Shown here: positions 11,500-22,113 of the stretch, one piece after another
Position numbering within the stretch: position 1 is the stretch's first letter
Layout of the letters: each line of letters opens with the position of its first letter
Assembly: GCA_033239125.1 (NCBI GenBank)
Contig: BSWB01000006.1
Span: 120,512,242-120,576,241, forward strand
Reading direction: 5' to 3'
DNA: 64,000 bases
DNA from: Fagopyrum homotropicum
Taxonomy: Eukaryota > Streptophyta > Magnoliopsida > Caryophyllales > Polygonaceae
Notes under the pieces: model-generated
What the model was told of the DNA's origin: nothing
Seen by the model: the letters and a program-made list of their open reading frames with translations, nothing else
The model's database searches: none
Position numbers and translations under genes: made by a program

Positions 11500-13758
11500 C
11501 TATGCTCCATCTCTACCGGAAGGTGGCAAGACTTGCCCATAAACTAGCTTGTAGGGAGTGGTGCCAATCGGTGTCTTGAAAGCGGTTCTATAAGCCCACG
11601 AAGCATCATCAAGCTTCATAGCCCAATCGTTTCTCGTCCTTGAAACCGTCTTCTCAAGAATTCCCTTTATCTCCCGGTTGGAGATTTCCACTTGGCCACT
11701 AGTTTGGGGATGGTAAGGTGTTGCCACCTTATGAGTCACCCCATACTTAGCCAAAAGTGCCCCAAAGTTCCTATTGGTGAAGTGTTTCCCTCCATCACTT
11801 ATGATCACCCTTGGTGTTCCAAACCTAGGGAAGATCACTCGGTTGAAGAACCGCACCACAACCTTGGCGTCATTTGTAGGAGAGGCGATTGCTTCTACCC
11901 ATCTCGACACATAGTCCACCGCCAAAAGGATGTAGAGGTTGCCACATGAAGAGGGGAATGGTCCCATGACGTCCACACCCCACACATCGAATATCTCCAC
12001 CTCTTGTATGTTGTTCAAGGGCATCTCATTCCTCCTTGAGATGTTTCCTGTCCTTTGGCAAGCATCACATGCTACCACAAAATTCTGCACATCTTTGAAC
12101 AAACTTGGCCAATAAAACCCGGATTGCAACACCTTTGCATATGTCTTGTGTGAGCTAGCATGGCCTCCACATGGCAAGGAATGACAATGGCGGATCACAC
12201 TCTCCACCTCATCTTCCGGTATGCATCTCCTAAAGACTCCATCCGGCCCTCTCTTGAACAAAAGTGGTTCACTCCAATAGTAGTGCCTCACATCCTTGAA
12301 AAATTTCTTCCTTTGGGCATAGGATAACCCGGGTGGCACCTCCTCACACACAAGATAGTTCTCTATGTCGGCATACCATGGCTCGTTACCTCTTGTCACA
12401 TGAAACAAGCACTCCTCCACCATTTGCAATTGCTCATCCCGGAATGAGTCATCAATCGGGATATCATCTCTCTCAAGCTCCAATGGTGGGAGTATACTAA
12501 GGTAATCCGCCACAGAATTTTCGGACCCTTTCTTATCCCGGATTTCCAAGTCAAACTCTTGAAGAAGAAGGATCCACCGAATCAACCGAGGCTTGGCATC
12601 CTTCTTTGTAAGGAGATAACGGATCGCAGCATGATCCGTATACACAATGACCTTCGCTCCAACAAGATACGAGCGGAACTTCTCAAATGCGTACACAATC
12701 GCTAGCAACTCCTTCTCGGTAGTAGCATAATTGAGTTGGGCATCATCTAGCGTCTTGCTAGCATAATAGATGGCATGTGTAAGCCCATCTTTCCTTTGTC
12801 CCAAAACAGCCCCAACGGCTACATCACTCGCGTCACATATGATCTCAAACGGTAAACTCCAATCCGAAGGTTGCATGATGGGTGCGGAGATCAAAGAATT
12901 CTTCAACCTACAAAAAGCTTCAAGGAAATCCTTGGAGAAAACAAACTCAACATCTTTCATTAGTAGGTTAGTAAGAGGCTTAGAAATCTTAGAGAAATCT
13001 TTAATGAATCTCCGGTAAAAACCGGCATGCCCTAGGAAACTCCTTACCCCCTTCAACGAGGTAGGTGGTGGCAACTTCTCTATGGTTTCTATCTTAGCTC
13101 TATCAACCTCAATGCCACGGTTGGACACCAAATGTCCCAACACAATGCCTTGACTTACCATGAAGTGGCATTTTTCCCAATTTAAGACTAGGTTAGTCTC
13201 CTCACATCTTTTAAGCACCAAGGACAAGTTAGCTAAACAATCATCGAATGAAGATCCATAAATAGAGAAATCATCCATAAACACTTCCATGATGTTTTCA
13301 ATATACTCAGAAAAGATATCCATCATACACCTTTGAAAGGTGGCGGGTGCATTACACAACCCAAACGACATTCTCCTATATGCAAATGTACCCCAAGGAC
13401 ATGTGAATGCCGTTTTCTCTTGATCATCGGGGTGAATAGGGATTTGGAAGAATCCACTATAGCCATCTAAGTAACAAAAATGGGAATGTTGAGCTAATCT
13501 CTCTAACATTTGGTCAATGAAAGGGAGAGGGAAGTGATCTTTCCTAGAGGCAACATTTAGGTTCCTATAGTCTATACACATTCTCCATCCCGTAACCGCT
13601 CTAGTTGGGATTAGTTCATTATTCTCATTGGTTACTACGGTCATCCCACCCTTCTTAGGAACCACATGCACGGGACTAACCCATTTACTATCCGAAATCG
13701 GGAAAATGATTCCCGCATCTAGCAATTTAAGAATCTCCTTTTTGACTACTTCTTTCAT
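11500..13758 (-). CDS. pol: Athila pol: reverse transcriptase, RNase H and integrase (752 aa open stretch)
   Basis: Copies element RNA into DNA and inserts it. RT covers about residues 1-230: the region before CIDYRNLN, then DHFPLPFIDQMLERL, the catalytic EVFMDDFSIYG with both Asp intact, and CHFMVSQGIVLGH. RNase H follows (IICDASDVAVGAVLGQ, TTEKELLAIVYAFEKFRSYL, VYTDHAAIRYL). Integrase has an H-C zinc region (HCHSLPCGGHASSH and CDACQRTGNISRRNEMP) and the D,D,E core (WGVDVMGPFP, IISDGGKHF, SGQVEISNREIKG). The frame is shared with the protease ORF upstream; only a TAA at 13807-13809 separates them, so the Met at 13758 is probably internal and not the real start. The 3' end is lost to a frameshift at about 11525. 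Confidence 0.95.
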   Translation of the reverse strand: MKEVVKKEILKLLDAGIIFPISDSKWVSPVHVVPKKGGMTVVTNENNELIPTRAVTGWRMCIDYRNLNVASRKDHFPLPFIDQMLERLAQHSHFCYLDGYSGFFQIPIHPDDQEKTAFTCPWGTFAYRRMSFGLCNAPATFQRCMMDIFSEYIENIMEVFMDDFSIYGSSFDDCLANLSLVLKRCEETNLVLNWEKCHFMVSQGIVLGHLVSNRGIEVDRAKIETIEKLPPPTSLKGVRSFLGHAGFYRRFIKDFSKISKPLTNLLMKDVEFVFSKDFLEAFCRLKNSLISAPIMQPSDWSLPFEIICDASDVAVGAVLGQRKDGLTHAIYYASKTLDDAQLNYATTEKELLAIVYAFEKFRSYLVGAKVIVYTDHAAIRYLLTKKDAKPRLIRWILLLQEFDLEIRDKKGSENSVADYLSILPPLELERDDIPIDDSFRDEQLQMVEECLFHVTRGNEPWYADIENYLVCEEVPPGLSYAQRKKFFKDVRHYYWSEPLLFKRGPDGVFRRCIPEDEVESVIRHCHSLPCGGHASSHKTYAKVLQSGFYWPSLFKDVQNFVVACDACQRTGNISRRNEMPLNNIQEVEIFDVWGVDVMGPFPSSCGNLYILLAVDYVSRWVEAIASPTNDAKVVVRFFNRVIFPRFGTPRVIISDGGKHFTNRNFGALLAKYGVTHKVATPYHPQTSGQVEISNREIKGILEKTVSRTRNDWAMKLDDASWAYRTAFKTPIGTTPYKLVYGQVLPPSGRDGA

Positions 13759-13806
13759 GATTGGGTTTAGTCTTCTTTGAGGTTCAATTGAAGGTTTATG
13801 ATTATC

Positions 13807-15309
13807 TTACATTAAGATCTTATGCATGCACAAAGAAGGGTTAATGCCAACTAAATCATCAATGGTATAGCCAATAGCCTTCCTATGCAATCTCAATTCA
13901 TGCAACAATCTAGCCAACTCATCATCATTCAAGCATGCATTAACAATAACCGGATATGTAGAATTCTCACCAAGAAAAGCATACTTAAGATGAGAGGGGA
14001 GGGATTTAAGTTCAAGTGTAGGAGGACCTTTATCGGTTGGAGACGCTCCATACAATGTTGGTTGAGATGAATCCAAAACCATGGAAGACTCCCCAAAGTT
14101 CCTTGAAGCTTGATCAACAACCAATGCAGTTTCTAGAGAAACCACGGGCAAAATCACGGGCTCTGGCACAACCACGGCCGTGGAACTTGCAAAGCTAGCC
14201 TTTTTTAGCACTCCAGAGAGTTCCACGGGACAAACCACGGGCGTGGTTTCCCCTACCTGGCCGTGATTTCTACAGGAATTCAACACACCTTCGTGTGCTT
14301 TAAATTCAGCTCTTGTCTCCTTTTCTAATGCTTCCAAAGCCTTGATTTCTTCATTGCAGGTCTCCTCAACTCCTTCCTCCATTAAACTTAAGCTAAGAAC
14401 CTTCTCCAAGGGGTCCTTGATCAAGATCGAGCTCACAACTTCTCTAGACTCCTCTTGCTCGACAATGTTGAACACATCTTCACCAAGGGTTGGCCCTTTC
14501 ATCATTGTGGATAATTTGAACTTGATATTCTCTTCTCCAATATTGAAGGAGAGAATTCCATTTTTGCAATCCACCAAACATCCGGAAGTGGCTAGGAAAG
14601 GTCTCCCTAAGATGATGGGAACCGGATAGTCCGCTAGGATGTCCAAAACAACGAAGTCTATGGGCACATAGAACTTCCCGAGTTGCACCGGTATGTCCTC
14701 CAAAATTTCAACGGGGTGAGTGATTGAACGGTCCGCCATATAAAGGGTCATCTTGACCGGTTTTGGCTCTCCTAGCCCAACCTTGTTGCAAAGTGCAAGC
14801 GGGGTAATGCTCACACTCGCCCTAAGATCACATAAGGCTTCATACTTCGCTTCTCCCACTCCAATCGGCACACAAAAGGATCCCGGATCTCTTAGCTTAG
14901 GAGGCATCTCCTCCTTCATGGTTTGGATCAATTCCGAGGACCTCTTTGTCATCCTTACTTCCCCATACTCCTCCAACTTCCTCTTGTTGGAGAGAATTTC
15001 CTTCAAAAACTTTCCATATGCCGGCATACCTAGAATAGCATCCATGAACGGAATGTTAATATGCAATTTAGACATGAGTTCAAGGAATTTACCAAAGTAT
15101 TTGTCCAAATGAGCTCTTGCTCGTGATTGTGGGAATGGTAGTGGTGGCTTGTATGGAGGTGGTGCCACATATGTTGGCTCATCTTCCTTGTCCTTTCCTC
15201 CTTCTTCTCGCAAGGTCTCTTCCTCTATCACTACTTGCTTTCCCTTGTCATTTCCCTTAGGTAAGGGATCCTTCATGCTCAGCCCACTTCTTGTTGTAAT
15301 GGCCAACAC
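13807..15309 (-). CDS. Athila pol N-terminal part with aspartic protease
   Basis: Contains the retropepsin domain at about residues 150-260: EALCDLRASVSITPLALCNK, the flap-side YMADRSITHPVEILEDIPV, and IILGRPFLATSGCLVDC. Athila proteases usually carry DLGAS; here it is DLRAS (Gly to Arg, consistent with G to A), which should impair the active site. After it comes a long linker with three CCACG-type words in the DNA (14160-14250). The ORF ends at TAA 13807-13809 in the frame of RT, so it is one polyprotein broken by a nonsense codon. The first residue is GTG (Val) in the sequence; the true frame extends upstream to about 15367, where gag ends one base out of frame. Confidence 0.85.
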   Translation of the reverse strand: MLAITTRSGLSMKDPLPKGNDKGKQVVIEEETLREEGGKDKEDEPTYVAPPPYKPPLPFPQSRARAHLDKYFGKFLELMSKLHINIPFMDAILGMPAYGKFLKEILSNKRKLEEYGEVRMTKRSSELIQTMKEEMPPKLRDPGSFCVPIGVGEAKYEALCDLRASVSITPLALCNKVGLGEPKPVKMTLYMADRSITHPVEILEDIPVQLGKFYVPIDFVVLDILADYPVPIILGRPFLATSGCLVDCKNGILSFNIGEENIKFKLSTMMKGPTLGEDVFNIVEQEESREVVSSILIKDPLEKVLSLSLMEEGVEETCNEEIKALEALEKETRAEFKAHEGVLNSCRNHGQVGETTPVVCPVELSGVLKKASFASSTAVVVPEPVILPVVSLETALVVDQASRNFGESSMVLDSSQPTLYGASPTDKGPPTLELKSLPSHLKYAFLGENSTYPVIVNACLNDDELARLLHELRLHRKAIGYTIDDLVGINPSLCMHKILM

Positions 15310-15367
15310 TTGGCCTCTTGGGTTATCTTCGGTTCTTCCGGGAAGCTTTCCCGGATCTCTATGAGCT

Positions 15368-16861
15368 TCACCCGCCTTTTTGGAACACTTGTGCTTCTAA
15401 CACCTTTTGAGCTTTAGAAATGGAAGTCACCGTGCTCTCAAGACCACTCAACCTTCCAAGCAATTGCTCAAACATCATCTCGGTTCTATCCTTTGGAGGT
15501 TGAGTAAATCCGGGTGGAGGTTCTTGTGAAGCCTTTGGTGGTGGAGCTACGCTTGTGGAAGCGGGAGGGTTCAAGGCTCCATCCGGGTTGGAATAGGAAA
15601 ACCCGGGATGGTTGTGGTTAGGCCGGTAATTGTTGAATTGCCGGTTGTTGTTGAAGTTCCTTGGGCCTTGATAGTTGTTGTAGTTTCCCCTTCCCATATA
15701 GTTCACATCCTCCTCCTTGGAAGACAAGTTTGCTTGCACTTGCACTTGAGGGATTGCTTGACTCTTCAAAGTGGTAGCACACAACTCCCTCAAGGACTTA
15801 AGCTCATTGTTGATTGCATCAAGCTTGAAGTTACTCATGGTGACTTCACTCACCTTATATGCTCCCGCTTTCCTCCCATCACTCTTCCTATGGGAGTACT
15901 TCTCAATCACCAAAGCTTGTTTCTCTACAAATTCCCAAGCTTCATCCACATTCTTTTCCATAAAAGTCCCACCGGAAAGAGATTGAAGCTTGAATTGGCT
16001 ATCTTCATCAAGTCCCTTGAAGTAGATCTCCAAAAGCTCTATTTTCGGTATACCATGGTGCGGACAATCTAGGAGAAGGTCTTTGAACCTCTCCCAAGAC
16101 TTGAATAAGCTTTCTCTATCCTTCATCACGAAGGCATTGATCTTCCCTCTTAACTCGGTAGTCTTGGAAGGCGGGAAGAACTTTGTCAAAAACTCGGTTG
16201 TTATTTCCTCCCAAGTACTCACAGGCCCTAGTGGAATCGATTGGTACCAAGACAAGGCTTTATCCTTAAGTGAGAAGGAAAAAGCCCTAAGCTTATGGTT
16301 GTTGTTCTCCAATCTAGGTGGCCTTAGAGTCTCCATCAAGATCTCATAGTTCATCAAATGTTGATGAGGAGACTCTCTTTCCATCCCTCCAAATTGATTA
16401 TGCCGGATCATTTGTAGAACTTGAGGGCGGAGCTCATAATCATGGGTTGCGGGATCTCCTAGGTTTACACCCGGACGGTGTACTCTTTGAGCCGGATCCA
16501 TACGTTGCCCTAACGTTTGTGGCTCCTCAATCATTATCGGCTCAAACCGAATATTAACCGCCGGCTGCAGTTGTGGTGGTGGTGGAGGAGGTTGTTGACG
16601 ATTAAGCTCCCTTTGCACAAGAGCTTGCCTAATCTCTTCAATCTCCCTCCTAGTTGCTTCTTGCCTCTCATTGGCAAGCCTCCTTTCATTCTCCAAGAGC
16701 TCATCTCTCAATCTAATTTGCTCTAAAGCCTCATCTAACTCAGCTTGAAGATCTCTTGCGGCCATCTCTTTCTTCTTCTTAATGCTCTTAGATCTAGCTT
16801 TAAGAGTTTTCTCCGGTTCGGGATCGAATGGAGCTAAATCCTTACCACGAGATCTTCGCAT
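15368..16861 (-). CDS. gag: Athila gag
   Basis: Capsid/nucleocapsid polyprotein that packages element RNA. I chose the Met at 16861 (MRRSRGKDLAPFDPEPEK); the open frame extends to 16909 but with unrelated hydrophobic sequence. A coiled-coil-like Glu/Arg-rich helix (EMAARDLQAELDEALEQ) is followed by proline-rich and then the retrotransposon gag core (ALSWYQSIPLGPVSTWEEI, FLTKFFPPSKT, SLFKSWERFKDLLLDCPHHG). The C-terminus is Asn-rich with no CCHC knuckle, as in Athila-type gag. The frame closes at TGA 15368-15370 within a run of five A residues before GGCGGG; the pol frame is +1 relative to it. This could be an indel or a real frameshift signal; Athila gag-pol is usually one frame. Confidence 0.9.
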   Translation of the reverse strand: MRRSRGKDLAPFDPEPEKTLKARSKSIKKKKEMAARDLQAELDEALEQIRLRDELLENERRLANERQEATRREIEEIRQALVQRELNRQQPPPPPPQLQPAVNIRFEPIMIEEPQTLGQRMDPAQRVHRPGVNLGDPATHDYELRPQVLQMIRHNQFGGMERESPHQHLMNYEILMETLRPPRLENNNHKLRAFSFSLKDKALSWYQSIPLGPVSTWEEITTEFLTKFFPPSKTTELRGKINAFVMKDRESLFKSWERFKDLLLDCPHHGIPKIELLEIYFKGLDEDSQFKLQSLSGGTFMEKNVDEAWEFVEKQALVIEKYSHRKSDGRKAGAYKVSEVTMSNFKLDAINNELKSLRELCATTLKSQAIPQVQVQANLSSKEEDVNYMGRGNYNNYQGPRNFNNNRQFNNYRPNHNHPGFSYSNPDGALNPPASTSVAPPPKASQEPPPGFTQPPKDRTEMMFEQLLGRLSGLESTVTSISKAQKVLEAQVFQKGG

Positions 16862-16979
16862 GCACTTAAAGAATAAGAGATGTCCTGAAAATGCAAAGAC
16901 ACAAACCAAACAAGATCAAACGCAACAAGAAAGACCTACACTATAAACAATCACAAAAATGACTCAATCTAGACCTAGT

Positions 16980-16996
16980 CCCCGGCAACGGCGCCA
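16980..16996 (-). other. Athila primer-binding site
   Basis: The minus strand reads TGGCGCCGTTGCCGGGG six bases from the 5' LTR edge. This is the PBS typical of Athila elements (reported complementary to tRNA-Asp). Confidence 0.85.
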
Positions 16997-17002
16997 AAAA
17001 CT

Positions 17003-18831
17003 TGTTACGCTCAGGAATTGATGCACGCAAAAGTCTTAAATTTATAACTCAATATATTTTCCTAACTCCTAGCGAACCCACAGTGTATGGGTCGTTTTGT
17101 AGCAAGGATAGTATTCCGAGGTCGAACACAAAGACTAAGGTGAAATCAAATCAATTAGGTGATTATGGATAGTGCAAATCTAGTCTAAGAAAAGAGAAAG
17201 GAATAAAGAAATGAAAATCTCAATGTTTTTGGTTTGGTTTTGAGGTGATCAATCAAAGATCACAAATCATGCGAAATCAACAAACAACTAAGCTAACAAC
17301 ACAAATAAACAAGCAAACACGAGATAGGTAATCAAAGAGAGAAAAGCGGATTCTAGGGGTTAGAAATTCCGGTTATGGCATAGGACTCAAGCTTCTAATC
17401 ATTCTTTGGATTAACTATGGTAAGTTGGGAAGGAATGTTTCTCAAGTGGGGTCAATTACCGGGTAGGTCTCATGATCCACTAGTCCGCACCTAAGGTCCT
17501 ATCACCGGGTAAGTCTCTAGGAGCCTATGGTAGGGATATCTACACAAACCAGATGGTTATCTAGGGATCTAACCTCTCCTTACCGGGTAAGTCTCGGGAA
17601 GGCAAGTCCTAAACACCTATCCTAGCACATTCAGTCCAATAGCGGCTTGTGAGGCTCACTACTACCTAGAATTTGTCATCTTCGGTATCTAAGAGCAAGA
17701 ATCACCGGGTAGGTCTCTTCTAACACTTAGTTGCTAACACTAGGTCACCCTAGGATAGATTTAGCTCAACAAACACTAGGATTTCAACAATCTAACATTC
17801 TAGCACTTAGATTCATCAAATCAAGCGAGTTAGTCAGAATCATTGGTTGTTCATCCCTTTCCACGGCCGTGGAATGGCAAGAACGAACCGTGGTTTCCAA
17901 CAGTAGCTCGGTTCAAGCAAACGAATCATCCAAAGGTACATCTAAGTCCATCCTATCATAGTCCGAGCCATAACCATCTTTTCCTTACCCTAGAATCACA
18001 TCTATTTAGCCAACAATATGCATCTCAACAATAAAACTCATCAAGCATAAAATAATGGAATCCATATCAAGAGGATGAAATGAAAAGGAGATGAAGCAAG
18101 TAGAACAAGCAAAACGAGCTGAATAGATGTCAAAAGAGAGACTTACAATCCTTCAAAAGAAGGTTCGATTCGTTCTTACAACCCTTGAAAATGTTTCCAA
18201 CAATCTTCACTCTAAAAGCTATGGAAAACTAAGAATGGTGTGTTCTTCTCTTCTTCTCCAATGGAAGCCTTTCTTCTCCTCCAAGAATAGCTCCAATCCA
18301 ATCTTCCAATGAGAGGATATGTGTTGTTGAGAGTGTGGGAGAGAATGGAGTGATGGGGTCTGCCCTCAACAGCCTGCAGGACCACCTTTTATACACCATC
18401 AAGGGCAAGGGTCGGTTATGGAGATCGTGGGACAGCTGTCGCAGCTGTGCAGGGAGAACCACGGCCTATTTCCACGCCCGTGGAAGTCCCAATGGCCGTG
18501 ATTTTGGTGATTCAGACTTCTATGGATCATCAAGCCACGATTTGGTACAAGGCATGCACCAACAAGGTCCCATGTGTTCTCCTTTGCTCCTAACTTGCTT
18601 CCCAATGGGTCCGAAGGTGTGTCATCTCGAGGAACGATCCTCAAATGTATCGATTAAGCTCCTAAAGCTTCCAAAATGCCTACAAAGCATGCAAAAGTCC
18701 GTGTAGACGTCTATCTCGACAAAGTACATGAATTGAGTGCAAACGTCATGAACTAGTGCTAAACCATGCATGAATGAGCGGAAAAACTATCTAAATGAGT
18801 GCCTAAACCTACGTCATAAATCGTGTTATCA
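17003..18831 (-). repeat. Athila 5' LTR
   Basis: Near-identical to 7625-9451 over most of its length but clearly divergent in the first 215 plus-strand bases. Carries CCACGGCCGTGG (17861-17872) and a promoter TATA box. Confidence 0.95.
18385..18394 (-). promoter_or_regulatory. TATA box of the Athila 5' LTR
   Basis: The minus strand reads GTATAAAAGG, conserved in the 3' LTR at 9005-9014. It is well placed for U3/R transcription. Confidence 0.65.
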
Positions 18832-20397
18832 GTAACAACACTACGCTAGGATACACATATTCTAGCCCATAAACTCAACCACCATATACTCCAATTCTCA
18901 AACCTCACAAGCCTCACAAGATAACATCAACACTTCAAGTCACAAGATTCACAAGATCAACCATAAAGCACAAATCCCTAACAATCCTCACAAGATAACA
19001 ACCTAACTCAAGCCTTAGAACAATCATAAATCCTCAAAACTCACCTAAGGTCCAAACCACTACTTGGTATTCTCACTAGGTTATGCTAGATCCAACCTAG
19101 CATGATACTAATACTAAACATAACTAAATTGAGGGGAAAGAATACTCACACGACGTCAAAAGACAGAAGTCGTTCAACGGATGTCGACTTGGACTCGTTA
19201 GGCCTTTATCGTGGCGCTTCCGAACCTAGCACCAAACTAAACAAATTTAGCGTATAAGCTAAATTTGAACGGAATAATGAACATATATAATCTAAGGAAA
19301 ACCCCACTTCTAAAACCCAAGTTAAAAACCGTAATTATAATATTCCGGACAAATTGTATAACATCATAAACTCAAGGTAAATAAAATTCGTTTTCAAAGC
19401 CAATGTTAATACCCACAATAAAATCTTTGTCATAAACCTAGATTAATCCAACAAGGCATAATATGTAGTATATATAAATATAATAATATCCCCGTAGTTA
19501 AAATCCAAGGTTAAAAACCGTTAACACGTTTTCCGGGGCAATTTATACAATTCTAGAAACTTGGGACATTTTCTTCAAATCAAACCTTGGGGCATTTCTG
19601 TAATTATACACGCAGAGGGCACTTTTGTTAAATGCACAAAAGTTGGGTTGAATCTGCAATTATAAACTATGGGTGATGTTTGTAATTATACCCAAAGTCC
19701 CTCCGTCTTCCCCGTTCGAGAGATGTGAGAACGCATCGGCGCTAGGGCTTCTTTCCAGCGGAGTGGAGCAGCATGGGCGACCACTGGTGAGGCGCTAGGG
19801 CAGGCGGAGACAGGGAGCCCTGGCGGCGGCTTCCTTCTCCTGTGGTAGCAAGAAGGGTGGCGGCAGCGGCAACAACAAAGCTGGGCAGAAGAGGTTGCTG
19901 GTGTGGCTACGACCGACGGCGACAGCTCAAACGCAGGACAAAGGCGGCGGTTTTGGGGCTGTGCTAGAGCTCCGGAAGGCTGAAGACTGGCAGCCCCGGC
20001 GATGGCGAGGCAAGGGACGCCGGTGGCGGCTGCTGCTCTTGGTTCCGGCTGCGTTTTGACAAGCAAGAGAGGCAGAGAGAGGATGGCTACAAAGTCGAGG
20101 AAGGGCTAGGGAGGCGGAGAAATTGGAAGGGGGGCCGGCTTGCTCCGACGGCTAGGGTTGTGCTGAGGCCAGTCTCCTTTGCCTTGGCTTCCCGATGCCG
20201 GCAGTAGTAGTGGTCTTCTTGGTGGCTCGAAGGAGAGAAGCTAAGGCAGCAGTGAGGCGGGTACGACGTTTCTTCTGTTCCAGAGTTCAACAGAGGAGAG
20301 ATAGTGAAGGGTTCGACCCAGAGGAGGATGAGGGACGTAGAGGTGAGGTGGGATCAATGGGGGAGAAGCGAGGTTGGTGATGGTGGAGGCTGGCATG

Positions 20398-22113
20398 TGT
20401 TAGCATGAAATATTGTGATATTTTAGGCACGTTTTCTAAGTGTATTTGATCCATATTGATAGTCATTGATTGAGCATTGATGCATTTGTGAGTTAGTTTG
20501 TCTATAATGTCGATATAGAGATCTACACAAGCTTTATGATGATTATAGGTAATTGAGAGCTATTTCCGAACGGAATTGAGCAAGGATGGAGTCGATGGAA
20601 CATGTCCATGAATTGAGGACATTCCTAGGAGCTAAGGGAGTGTCAACTTGAAGAATGCACGAGGCTAAGGAAGAATCACGTTCTTGCCCTAAACCACGCT
20701 CTAAAATACGGCCGTACTACTTTCCACGTTCAAGTCCACGGCCGTGGAACCATGGCGAGGGAAGCGTGGTTCATTCCAGTAACTTCTACGGCCGTGGAGA
20801 AGATGGTTCAAACCGTGTTGATTTCCACGCTCTAAATTACGGCCGTGGAACCCTTCCACGACCGTGATCTTGGCGATCTTTTTCGCCACACTTTAAGCCA
20901 CGATCTTTTACAAGATTGGGCCGGGCCGATATTTTATCTTACACTATAAAAGGACGGACGAAGAGAGATTCCGTCACCTTCACTTACGCATAGACGCATC
21001 TTACGCTTGCGCTTGGAATTGCCCTAATTTCGCATTTGGCGGAAGTTGTGTTTGAGAGATTTTGGCGCATCGCTGTTCTGATTTCCGGATTGACGGAAGA
21101 TCGAAGATTCGGAAGGTTGTTCGTAAGAAGATTTCGCTTCTTGCTTAGGTTTGATTTAGAAGACGGATTGACATCCCGTTCTTCCTTCTTATCTAAGATT
21201 TGTGTTTGTTTGTGTTATTCCGAATCTAGTGACGATTATTGTTCTTAATTGTGACTTTGAGATTGATTTGAAGGTTATTGAAGGTTTTCAGAAGTTTTCA
21301 TCTTTTAATCTTTTAAACCTTGAATTTGATATCAATATGACTATTGTTGGCTAAAAACCTTTAACAATTCTAAGGTGGAGGGTTGATAGTTGTGGCTTAG
21401 ATGATGATAGATCGATCGTAAACATATTGGACCCTGAGAGTTAGAGAGAATCGCCGACGAACCCTAATCCACGGTCTGTTCTTGAGCCTCCACGGCCGTG
21501 GAACTCAAGAACTACCCGTAATTTTGTGTTAAGTTACGAACTTGCTTTTACTTTAATCCAAAGTTAAAGATTTGCTTTAACTTAGTCTTGGCTTGCTTTT
21601 TCTAGGTGGTAGTGAAGTCTCAACAACCTCTACCTCGATTGTGAGTGTCACAACCTTAATCGGTTAAGTTAGTCTTGATCCTTGGATTACAAGTTTGGGT
21701 ATTTGACATTAATTCTTGCCTTTAGAACCTTTCTATATTGAAGCCTCAACAACCTGTATAGAGAGTGTCTTGTAGGAGAATCACATAAGGTCTTTGGAAC
21801 TTCACCGTACGATTACCTTACATTAGCATACCTTTGCATATCTTAACTCTGTCCTTATATCATTAGTACATCTTGAATCGATTGCCACAGCTGGATTCCT
21901 GGATCTTTAGGATTGTTGTTTTCCCAATAATTCGATAAGCTCTTACATTTACTCGCTTGATAATCTATAATTGAATTTGTTCCCCCCAAATCCCTGTGTT
22001 CGATACTCTGGAATTCTTGCTTAACTACGTCGATCCGTACACTGTGGGTTCGCTTGCTTGATTCTAGTTTTATAAATTTAAAGCTTATTTGCACGCACGC
22101 TAAGTGGCGAACA
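20398..22113 (+). mobile_element. Athila-like solo LTR, forward
   Basis: Starts TGTTAGCATG and ends TGGCGAACA. Flanks GCATG (20393-20397) and ACATG (22114-22118) match at 4 of 5. Its end region (TACACTGTGGGTTCGCT, TTTATAAATTTAA, TGCACGCA) resembles the Athila LTR end in this window, so it is a diverged relative. It has CCACGGCCGTGG at 20736 and 21490. No internal coding region. Confidence 0.7.
20944..20953 (+). promoter_or_regulatory. TATA box in the Athila-like solo LTR
   Basis: CTATAAAAGG, the plus-strand counterpart of the Athila promoter element. Confidence 0.55.

Larger units (their letters stand above)
7625..18831 (-). mobile_element. Complete Athila-lineage Ty3/gypsy retrotransposon
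   Basis: Two LTRs of 1,827 and 1,829 bp, an exact TSD GTAAC (7620-7624 and 18832-18836), a primer-binding site matching that of Athila elements, and gag, protease, RT, RNase H and integrase in the Ty3 order on the minus strand. The RT (VTGWRMCIDYRNLN, EVFMDDFSIYG) is Athila-like. A non-coding region lies between integrase and the 3' LTR. Coding lesions are a gag/pol frame change near 15370, a stop at 13807, and a frameshift, stop and frameshift in the integrase tail. It is probably not autonomous now. Confidence 0.95.

Noticed and set aside
15608..16072. 154-codon plus-strand ORF
   Set aside because: Antisense shadow of the Athila gag frame.
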